DNA from: Procambarus clarkii
Lineage: Eukaryota; Arthropoda; Malacostraca; Decapoda; Cambaridae
Length of the DNA: 64,000 nt
Assembly: GCF_040958095.1 (NCBI RefSeq)
Contig: NC_091169.1
Coordinates: 372,001-436,000, forward strand
Direction: 5' to 3'
Below, in pieces: positions 41,401 to 50,623 of this stretch (positions within the stretch are counted from its first letter, which is position 1; every line of letters starts with the position of its first letter). Made by a program: the position numbers and the translations under genes. The notes below the pieces were generated by a model. The model saw only the letters and a list, made by a program, of their open reading frames with translations, was not told the origin of the DNA and did no database searches.

Positions 41401-42334
41401 AAAGCAGCGATGGATCACATTTTGCCTAAACCCTCCCTGCAGTTTTGAAAATATAAAAAAAAACAAATTTGACGTTTGAGCCATATTTTTGACATAAATT
41501 CTGGCTCTTTGCCCGTATTCGCAGTTTGAAATTACGACTTTTTATACAGAAAATATGCCAATTACTGAAAGCTGCGATGGGTCACATTTTGCCCCCCCCC
41601 CTGCAGCTTTAAAAATATCCCAAACATCTCAAATTCGACGCTTGTGCCATAGTTTGGAGCCAAATTCTGGCTCTCTGCACGTATTCGCAATTGGAAATTA
41701 CGACTTTTTATACCGAAAAAATGCCACTTACTGAGAGCAGCGTTGGATCACATTTTGCCCAAACCCTCCTTGCAGTTTTCAAAATATCCCAAACATCCCA
41801 AATTCCACCCTTGAGCCATATTTTGGAGCTAAGTTCTTGCTCTCTGTACATATCTGCAGGTTGAAATTACGACATTTTATACCGAAAATATGCCAATTAC
41901 TGAGAGCGGCGATGAATCACATTTTGCCCAAACCCTCCCTGCAGTTATCAAAATATGCCAAACATCCCAAATTTGACGCATGAGCCATATTTTGGAGATA
42001 AATTCTGGCTCTTTGCACGTTTTCGCAGTTTGAAATTACGACGTTTTATACCGAAAAAATGACAATTACTGAGAGCGGCGATGGATCACATTTTGCCCAA
42101 ACCCTTCCTGCAGTTTTCATAATATCCAAAACATCCAAAAGTCGAGGCTTGAGCCATATTTTGAAGCCAAATTCTGGCTCTCTGCACGTATTCGCAGTTT
42201 GAAATTACGACTTTTTATACCGAAAATATGAAAATTACTGAAAGCGGCGATAGATGACATTTTGCCCAAACCCTCCCTGCAGTTTTCAAAATATCCCAAA
42301 CATAACAAATTCGACGCTTGAGCCATATTTTTGG
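38420..42334 (+). repeat. Satellite A array, + orientation
   Basis: About 23 monomers with the standard landmarks. A local slippage at about 38,630-38,685 repeats the GGCTTTTTA-CACC segment three times. The array ends inside CATATTTTTGG at 42,334, where the 21-bp minisatellite starts. Confidence 0.94.
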
Positions 42335-43032
42335 ATGCAGAGGCTTAAAAAAAAGATGCAGAGGCTCAAAAGAGGGATGCAGAGGCTTAAGTGAGTGATG
42401 CAAAGGCTCAAAAGAGGGATGCAGAGGCTTAAGAGGGTGATGCAGAGGCTTAGGAAAGTGTTGCATAGGCTCAAAAGAGGGATGCAGAGGCTTAAGAGGG
42501 TGATGCTGAGGCTTTAGAGAGTGATGCAGAGGCTCAAGAGAGGGATGCAAAGGGCTCAAGAGAGTGATGCAGAGACTCAAAAGAGTGATTCATAGGCTTA
42601 CGAGAGTGATGCAGAGGCTTAAGAGAGTGATGCAGAGGCTTAAGAGAGGGATACAGAGGATGAAGAGAGTGATGCAGAGGCTCAAGAGAGGGATTCAGAG
42701 GCTCAAGAGAGGGATTCAAAGACTCAACAGAGTTATGCAGAGGCTCAAGAGAGGGATGCAGAGGCTTACGAGAGTGATGCAGAGGCTTAAGAGAGTGATG
42801 CAGAGGCTTAGGAGAGGGGTGCAAAGGCTGAAGAGAGTGATGCAGACGCTGAAGAGAGAGTTGCAGAGGCTAATGAGAGTGATGCAGAGGCTCAAGAGAG
42901 TGACGCAGAGGCTCAAGAGAGCGATGCAGAGGCTCAAGAGAGTGATGCAGAGGCTCAAGAGAGTGATGCAGAGGCTCAAGAGTGTGATGCAGAGGCTCAA
43001 AAGAGTGATGCAGAGGCCCAAGACAGTGATGC
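42335..43032 (+). repeat. 21-bp minisatellite, + orientation
   Basis: About 33 copies of the GATGCAGAGGCTCAAGAGAG-type 21-bp unit. The left third is more degenerate, with CTTAAAAAAAAG and GAGGGTG variants. The right end, from about 42,890, is nearly uniform. The + frame gives a 166-codon Met-Gln-Arg-Leu-Lys-Arg reading that is an artefact of the unit length. Confidence 0.93.
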
Positions 43033-44456
43033 ATTACCTATCTTACCTAACTTACCTGACTTAACCTAACTTATCCTGCTTAACCTAACTTGCCTACCTT
43101 ACATAACTTAACCTGCTTAACCTAACTTACCTACCCTACCTAACTTAACCTGCTTAACCTAACTTACCTTACCTTACCTAACTTAATCTGCTTAACCTAA
43201 CTTACATAACTTAACCTAAGCTAACCTGTTTAACCTAACTTACCTTACCTTTACCTGTCTTACCTAACTTAACCTAACTTACCTACCTAACATAACTTAA
43301 CCTGCTTAACCTAACTTACCTTACCTTACCTATCTTACCTAACTTACCTAACTTAATCTTACATTCCCAAACTGATGTATCCTAACTTATCTAGTCCAAC
43401 CAGACAATGATCTAACTTACATAATTATTCCTGCTTGTCTTTTGTGTTTCGGTAATCATTGTCTCATATTCATTTACTCATTTCAAGGGTTAATTTCTCA
43501 AATGGACATTTTTGCATTTCAAGTGTTATTTGTTTAAGATTTGGTGTTTAACCATTTCAAAGGATTTTTGTTATATATGGGAATTTACTCGTTTCAAGGG
43601 TTAATTTCTCAATTGATCATTTTTGCAGATCAAGGGTTATTTTTTAAAGTTCATCAAGTTGCTCATAAGTTTAATTTATTATGTTTGTTATCATTTATTC
43701 TTATTTCCCAACCCCTTAACCTAACCTCTCCTAATCTTAGTGTATTTAGTAGGTTCTATCATATTTTCTTATTCCCCAACCCTTTAACCTAACCTTTCAG
43801 ATGTAGGAAAAAGAAGAAAAAGAAGGAAAGGAGGTTAAGTGGGATGGTGGGTTTGGGTAAAAATATACAAAGGAGAAACAAAACTACATCTGAAAGGTTA
43901 TGAAAAGGATAATATATTCAACAAATACGTCAAAAACACAATAAACTACATCTGAAAGGTTAGGTCAAAGGGTTGGGGAATAAGAACATATTATAGAACC
44001 TACTAAATACACTAAGATTAGAAGAGGTTAGGTTAAGGGGTTGGGGAATAAGAATAAATGATAACAAACATAATAAATACAACTTATGAGCAACTTGATG
44101 AACTTTAACAAATAACCCTTGATCTGCAAAAATGACCATTTGAGAAATTAACCCTTGAAATGAGTAAATGAATATGAGACAATGATTGACGAAACACAAA
44201 AGAAGAGCAGGAATAATTATGTAAGTTAGATCATTGTCTGGTTGGACTAGATAAGTTAGGATACATCAGTTTGGGAATGTAAGATTAAGTTAGGTAAGTT
44301 AGGTAAGATAGGTAAGGTAATGTAAGTTAGGTTAAGCAGGTTAAGTTATGTAAGGTAGGTAAGTTAGGTTAAGTTAGGTAAGTTAGGTAAGATAGGTAAA
44401 GGTAAGGTAAGTTAGGTTAAGCAGGTTAGGTTAGGTTAAGTTATGTAAGTTATTAG
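43033..44456. repeat. ~1.4-kb palindrome with telomere-like outer arms
   Basis: The left arm runs from about 43,033 to 43,806 and the right arm from about 43,947 to 44,456, around a ~140-base spacer. Matching pieces include CATTCCCAAACTGATGTATC (left, ~43,362) against GATACATCAGTTTGGGAATG (right, ~44,262), and CTAACCTTTCAGATGTAG against CTACATCTGAAAGGTTAG at the inner ends. The outer parts of both arms consist of degenerate TTACCTAACTTAACCTAA repeats, resembling the CCTAA telomere motif. ORFs of 79-83 codons in the arms (43,541-43,792 + and 43,960-44,199 -) are the same sequence seen twice by symmetry; I recognise no product. Confidence 0.88.
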
Positions 44457-45826
44457 GCAGGTCACCAGCAACACACTGGCAGAGGTCTCCAGCAACACAC
44501 TGGCAGAGGTCTCCAGCAACACGCTGGCAGAGGTCTCCAGCAACACACTGGCAGGGGTCTCCAGCAACACACTGGCAGAGGTCTCCAGCAACACACCTGG
44601 CAGAGGTCTCCAGCAACACGCTGGCAGAGGTCTCCAGCAACACACTGGCAGGGGTCTCCAGCAACACACTGGCAGAGGTCTCCAGCAACACACTGGCAGA
44701 GGTCTCCAGCAGCACGCTGGCAGAGGTCTCCAGCAACACACTGGCAGAGGTCTCCAGCAACACGCTGGCAGAGGTCTCCAGCAACACACTGGCAGGGGTC
44801 TCCAACAACACACTGGCAGAGGTCTCCAGCAACACACTGGCAGAGGTCTCCAGCAACACGCTGGCAGAGGTCTCCAGCAACACACTGGCAGGGGTCTCCA
44901 GCAACACACTGGCAGAGGTCTCCAGCAACACACTGGCAGATGTCTCCAGCAACACACTGGCATGGGTCTCCAGCAACACACTGGCAGGGGTCTCCAGCAA
45001 CACACTGGCAGGGGTCTCCAGCAACACACTGGCAGGGGTCTCCAGCAACACACTGGCAGAGGTCTCCAGCAACACACTGGCAGGGGTCTCCAGCAACACA
45101 CTGGCAGGGGTCTCCAGCTACACACTGGCAGGGGTCTCCAGCAACACACTGGCAGGGGTCTCCAGCAACACACTGGCAGAGGTCTCCAGCAACACACTGG
45201 CAGGGGTCTCCAGCAACACACTGGCAGAGGTCTCCAGCAACACACTGGCAGGGGTCTCCAGCAACACACTGGCATGGGTCTCCAGCAACACACTGGCAGA
45301 GGTCTCCTGCAACACTGGCAGACTTCTCCAGCAACACACTGGCAGGGGTCTCCAGCAACACACTGGCAGAGGTCTCCAGCAACACACTGGCAGGGGTCTC
45401 CAGCAATACACTGGCAGAGGTCTCCAGCAACACACTGGCAGGGGTCTCCAGCAACACACTGGCATGCTTCTCCAGCAACACACTGGCAGAGGTCTCCAGC
45501 AACACTGACAGAGGTCTCCAGCAACACACTGGCAGGGGTCTCCAGCAACACACTGGCAGGGGTCTCCAGCAACACACTGGCAGGGGTCTCCAGCAACACA
45601 CTGGCATGGGTCTCCAGCAACACACTGGCAGAGGTCTCCTGCAACACTGGCAGGGGTCTCCAGCAACACGCTGGCAGGGATCTCCAGCAACACACTGGCA
45701 GAGGTCTCCAGCAACACACTGGCAGGGGTCTCCAGCAACACACTGGCAGGGGTCTCCAGCAACACACTGGCAGTGGTCTCCAGCAACACACTGGCAAGGG
45801 TCTCCAGCAACACACTGGCAGGGGTC
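44457..45826 (+). repeat. 24-bp minisatellite, second and larger array
   Basis: About 57 copies of the same 24-bp unit as at 24.4-25.3 kb, joined directly to the right end of the palindrome. Internal block repeats occur: the GCAACACTGGCAG short unit appears near 45,310 and 45,643, and CATGGGTCTCC variants recur. Frames on both strands stay open for up to 459 codons, giving Cys-Trp-Arg-Pro-Leu or Leu-Glu-Thr-Ser-Ala-Ser repeats, solely because 24 is divisible by 3. Confidence 0.95.
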
Positions 45827-46200
45827 TTTCACGCTTTACCCGACGCTGTATCCGACGTTTACCCGACGGTTTACCCGACTCTTTACCCTGACAGTTTACC
45901 CGACGTGTTTAATTTACAGTTTACACGTCAGTTATCATGAGAACAGATTTTCGACTATTTTATTTTATTTATTCGACTTACACGACGGGTAAACCCCGTC
46001 GGGTTTACCTGTCGGGTTTACCCGTTTTTTCACGGGTAAAAATTATCCGACGATTTACCCGACGATTTACCCGACGATTTATCCGACGATTTACCGATTT
46101 ATCCGGCGATTTATCCTGCGATTTACCCGACGATTTACCCGACGACTTACCCGACGATTTACCCTACGACTTACCCGACGATTTACGATCCATTCGGCGT
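45827..46200 (+). repeat. 12-bp minisatellite (GATTTACCCGAC)n
   Basis: Begins with looser CCCGACG-TTTAC variants at about 45,836, becomes regular GATTTACCCGAC copies at 46,045-46,190, and ends at GATTTACGATCC. Between them (45,985-46,040) the complementary GACGGGTAAACC form appears, so part of the tract is locally inverted. Confidence 0.85.
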
Positions 46201-46503
46201 TTTATTAATTCATTTTTATTTATTCATTTTTATTTATTTTATTTTTATTTTTTAATTTTTATTTATTTTATAGACATATTTATATACATATAATAATATA
46301 TGTATGTAAATATATATTTACATATATATATACATTACATTAGATATACAGATTTCATTAGATATTACATTACATTACATTACATTAGATATTAGGTTAG
46401 AGACATTAGATATAGACATATTATTTATTTTATTATATAGACATTATATACATTACACATACATTATATACATTACATTACATATACATATTACATTATA
46501 CAT

Positions 46504-46554
<51 letters not shown>

Positions 46555-46835
46555 TACATTAGACATACAGATTACATTAGATATTACATTACATTACATT
46601 AGATATTAGATTACAGACATTAGATATAGACATATTATTTATTTTATTATATAGACATTATACATATATACATTACATTAGATATACATTACATTAGATA
46701 TACATTACATTAGATATACAGATTACATTAGATATACACATTACATTAGTTATTACATTAAATTACATTACATTAGATATTAGATTACAGACATTAGATA
46801 TAGACATATTATTTATTTTATTATATAGACACGAC
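46201..46835. repeat. AT-rich low-complexity tract with ACATTAGATAT repeats and an (AT)n run
   Basis: TTTATTTATT-rich sequence is followed by ACATTACATTAGATATACAG-type repeats, with a perfect (AT)n run at about 46,506-46,550. A ~230-base block (TACATTAGA...TATAGACATATTATTTATTTT) occurs three times, ending near 46,435, 46,648 and 46,828. No coding potential. Confidence 0.9.
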
Positions 46836-47820
46836 CTGACCCGACACGACCTGACCTCGCCTTACCTAATCTAACTCGGGTCCAGGTGTGGGTCCGTGGG
46901 CCCCCGGACTTCCACCCTTCCCCACATCCCAGGGTCAGGTCAGGTCAGGTCAAGTTTTAGCTACCCAGAGACCTCACAGTCGAGATGGACGGACGCAGCT
47001 ACAGGACGGGACACACACAAATCTGTGCCCTGTAGTTACACCGTTTTGACAGACTCGAACACACGTCAGTTCTCATGAGAACATATTCCCATCCGACTAG
47101 GCCATTCTGGGGTCGCCAAGTTTTCCAAAGCTGGTTCTTATATTTATATTGAGTAATTTGGTAACATGTCGTCGGTGGTTTAATGCTCCAATATTCCACC
47201 TGAACAAAATGTATATTTGGCTGCAACAGTTACCTTTGATACGTTTGAGTAAATAATATCTGTAATTATTGTATTTGGGCGTTAATAAACAGGGTAAAGC
47301 TCCGACGTAAATTTGCCTGGCGTGGATGGGTTTTTGTTTGGGTTATTTGGGGAGGAGGAGGAGGATGACGTCTTGACTGGAAGCTGAAGGGGGAGTGTGA
47401 AGCCCAGAAGGAGACCAACACGTTGATAACTTAGACAATATTGAGGGCATTTTTCGACATTTAAATTAATATACACAGAAGCAAAATTTAAAGAGAGAAA
47501 CTCGAGTGTTTTTTTGACTCATGAAGGTTAATAATTTACTAACTTTTATGGTACTGAAAGGGACTATTTTCACTTTGTGAGAGAAGTTGTAGGAATTGTG
47601 GTAAGCTATTAGTTAGAAAAAAAAGGGCAATCAACATTGTAAGAGTTTTTTCTCCTTATCTGCAGAGTAGGAGTGAGGACAGCTAATTTATACAAACAGG
47701 CTGTTGCCGTTCTCTCGTTGTCTCTCTCTCTCATCTTCCTCTCTTCTGTTCTCTTTCTGACTTTGTATGTTATGCCTGTTTCTTTCTCTGTATTTCTGCC
47801 TCTCTCGCTCTCCCATGATA
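46836..47820. other. Apparently non-repetitive stretch, no gene recognised
   Basis: About 1 kb of mixed-composition sequence. It starts with GACCTGACC-type short repeats (46,836-46,860, and GGTCAGGTCAGGTCAGG near 46,933). It contains a GAGGAGGAGGAGG run near 47,353 and a TC-rich tract (TCTCTCTCTCTCATC) near 47,720. The three ORFs of 60-75 codons show no motif and lack any supporting context. It could hold an untranslated or intronic piece of a gene outside the window, but nothing shows this. Confidence 0.5.
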
Positions 47821-47899
47821 CCAGTTCACAACATGCTGACTAACTCCTGGCTACCAATTTATTGCTAGGTGAACAGATGCATTTAATGAGAGGAAATGG

Positions 47900-48324
47900 G
47901 GTCCGTCTAATTACCACAAGCTACCACAAACTACACAAACTTCAGAAAGCTTCCTGGCAATACGTTAGTAATGAATAAATATGATATATTAAGTTAGGCT
48001 GACCTAACCTAACCTAACCTAACCTATCCTAACCTATCCTAACCTAACCTAACCTAACCTAACCTAACCTAACTTAACCAAACCTCACCTAACCTAACCG
48101 AAGCTTGGATCGTCGACTTCATTTGGCGTCACCAGCTTTTTATTTTCGTCTAATTTCTTTATATAAGATACTTTTTCAGATTAAAATTATGTTTTTTCGT
48201 GATGTACATTCAGCACCAACATTTTAATGAGTAAATATATCATATTTATTCATTACTAACGTATTGCCAGGAAGCTTTCTGAAGTTTGTGTAGTTAGTGG
48301 TAGCTTGTGGTAATTAGACGGACC
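47900..48324. repeat. Inverted repeat (91-bp arms) enclosing a telomere-motif tract
   Basis: The left arm at 47,900-47,990 starts GGTCCGTCTAATTACCACAA. The right arm at 48,234-48,324 is its near-perfect reverse complement, ending TTGTGGTAATTAGACGGACC, with only a few differences in the CTACACAAACT part. The 243-base loop holds the (CCTAA)n tract and about 130 bases of other sequence (48,104-48,233). Confidence 0.88.
47999..48103 (+). repeat. Interstitial telomeric repeat (CCTAA)n
   Basis: About 20 tandem copies of the pentamer CCTAA (TTAGG on the other strand) with a few variants (CCTAT, CTTAA, CCAAA, CCTCA). TTAGG is the canonical telomere repeat of most arthropods. Non-telomeric sequence on both sides makes this an interstitial tract, not a chromosome end. 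Confidence 0.93.
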
Positions 48325-48339
48325 GAGGAAATGTGCCCA

Positions 48340-48530
48340 AACATTTTATGTCGTGAACGGCTTAGTAGGTCCAATTACTACCCTACCCCACGATACAACC
48401 CCACAACATGCTGACTAAGTACTGGGTTCATATTTACTGCTAGGTGAACAGATGCATTAGGTGAGAGGAAATGTGCCCAAGCCATTTCTGCAGCCACTGG
48501 TAATCGAACCTAGAATTCCGGATTTTGAGT
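48340..48530 (-). mobile_element. tRNA-derived SINE-like fragment
   Basis: On the - strand, AGGTTCGATTACC (complement of 48,499-48,511) resembles an RNA polymerase III B box (GGTTCGANNCC), off by one position. The downstream body (CATTTCCTCTCACC, GCATCTGTTCACCTAGCAG, AGTCAGCATGTTGTGG) is repeated imperfectly at 47,825-47,899 in the same orientation, as expected for a dispersed element. I do not see a convincing A box, so the copy may be truncated or the assignment wrong. Confidence 0.5.
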
Positions 48531-48800
48531 CAACAATGAACACGTAAAACTTTCATATATGTCTCAGTTTGAGTATATGTGTGCTTGTGTGGCTTACTCT
48601 CTCTGTCTCCATGTCTTCCTCTCTCTATACATATCTTTCTCTTTATCTCATTATATATCATAAAACAGTTAAACTTCGATATTTCTGGTACGTACAGACT
48701 CTATCAGGAATAAATGTGGTTCACAAGGATTCTCTCACACATGTTACTGGAACACAGATACTATCACCTTCATATGTCAGTCATGGTTTAGGTAATGACA

Positions 48801-49425
48801 TCTAACCTGACGCAACCTGACCTGACGCAACCTGACCTGACGCAACCTGACCTGATACAACCTGACCTGACACTACCTGACCTGACGGAACCTGACCTGA
48901 TGCAACCTGACCGGACGCTACCTGACCTGACTCAACCTGATCTGACGCAACCTGACCTGACGCTACCTGACCTGACGCAACCTGACTTGACGCCACCTAA
49001 CCTGACGCAACCTGACCTGACCTGACGCTACCTGCCCTGACGCTACCTGACCTGACGCAACCTGACCTGACGCAACCTGACCTGACGCAACTTAACCTGA
49101 ACCTATCTGACCTGACGCAACCTGACCTGACGCAACCTAACCTGACGCAACCTGACCTGACGCAACCTGACTGACGCAACCTGACCTGACGCAACCTAAC
49201 CTGACGCAACCAGACCTGACCTGACGCTACCTGACCTGACGCAACCTGACCTGACACAACCTGACCTGACGCAACCTTACCTGACGCAACCTGACCTGAT
49301 GGTACCTGACCTGACGCAACCTGACCTGATACAACTTGACCTGACACAACCTGACCTGACGCAACCTGATCTGACGCTACCTGACCTGACTCAACCTGAC
49401 CTGACACAACCTGACCTGACCTGAC
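48801..49425 (+). repeat. 15-bp minisatellite (CCTGACCTGACGCAA)n
   Basis: About 42 copies of a 15-bp unit CCTGACCTGACGCAA with CGCTA, ACACAA and TGATCTG variants and occasional 5- or 10-base short units. It resembles a diverged CCTAA/CCTGA pentamer array in threes. Frames stay open because 15 is divisible by 3. It joins inverted satellite A at 49,426. Confidence 0.93.
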
Positions 49426-50623
49426 CTTCAGTAATTGGCCTATTTTCTGTATAAAAAGTCGTAATTTCAAACTGCGAATACGTGCAGAGAGCCAGAATTT
49501 GGATCCAAAATATGGGTCAAGTGTAGAATTTGGGATGTTTGGGATATTTGGAAAATAGCAGGGAGGGTTAGGGCAAAATGTGATCCATCGCTGCATTCAA
49601 GAAATTGGCACATTTTCGGTATAAAAAGTCGTAATTTCAAACTGCGAATACGTGCAGAGAGCCAGAATTTGGCTCCAAAATATGGCTCAAGCGTCGAATT
49701 TGGGATGTTTATAATATATTGAAAGCTGCAGGGGGGTTTTGGCAAAATGTGACCCATCGCCTCTCTCAGTAATTGGCATATTTTTGGTAAAAAAATTCGT
49801 ATATTCAAACTGCGAATACGTGCAGAGGGCCAGAATTTGTCTGCAAAATAGGGCTCAAGCGTCGAATTTGGGATGTTTGGGATATTTTAAGAACTAAAGG
49901 GAGGGTTTGGGCAAAATGTGATACATCGCAGCTTTCAGTAATTGGAACATTTTCGGTATAAAAATTCGAAATTTCAAACTGTGAATACGTGCAGAGAGCC
50001 AGAATTTGGCTCTAAAATATGGCTCAAGGGTCAAATTTGGGATGTTTGGGATATTTTGAAAACTGCAGGGGGGTTTGGGCAAAATGTGACCCATCGCCGC
50101 TCTCAGTAATTGACATATTTTCGGTATAAAATATCGTAAATTAAAACTACTAACACGTGCAGAGAGCCAGAATTTGGCTCCAAAATATTGCTCAAGCGTC
50201 GAATTTGGGATGTTTGGGATATTTTGAAAACTGCAGGGGGGGGGGGGTTTGGCAAAATTTGACCCATCGCAGCTTTCAGTAATTGGCATATTTTCAGTAT
50301 TAAAAGTAGTAATTACAAACAGCGAATACGTGCAGTGAGCCAGAATTTGACTCCAAAATATGGCTTAAGCGTCGAATTTAGAATGTTTGGGATATTTTGA
50401 AAAATGGAGGGGGGTTTGGGCAAAATGTGACCTATTGCTGCTCCCAGTTATTGGCTTATTTTCGGAAAAAAATCGTAATTTAAAACTTCGAATAAGTGCA
50501 GAGAGCAAGAATTTGGCTCCAAAATATGGCTCAAGTGTCGAATTTGGATGTTTGGGATATTTTGAAAACTGCAGGGGGTTTGGGCAAAATGTGTTCCATC
50601 GCCGCTCTCAGTAATTGGCATAT
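49426..50623 (-). repeat. Satellite A array, inverted orientation
   Basis: About seven monomers in reverse complement (TCAGTAATTGGC, CGTAATTTCAAACTGCG, TTTGAAAACTGCAGG). An expanded G tract lies near 50,236-50,247. The array stops inside AATTGGCATATT and the 16-bp minisatellite begins at the next base. Confidence 0.94.

Noticed and set aside
43541..44199. Pair of similar ~80-codon ORFs on opposite strands
   Set aside because: The similarity comes from the palindrome arms. There is no motif or conserved start, and the frames differ in length.
44436..45992. ORFs of 222-459 codons on both strands with Cys-Trp-Arg-Pro, Leu-Glu-Thr-Ser or Gln-Gln-His-Thr-Gly repeats
   Set aside because: They are readings of a 24-bp tandem repeat in all frames. 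There is no non-repeat coding sequence, promoter or start context, and both strands are open simultaneously.
46896..47476. Three 60-75 codon ORFs in the non-repetitive 47-kb stretch
   Set aside because: No motif, splice context or composition signal separates them from chance.
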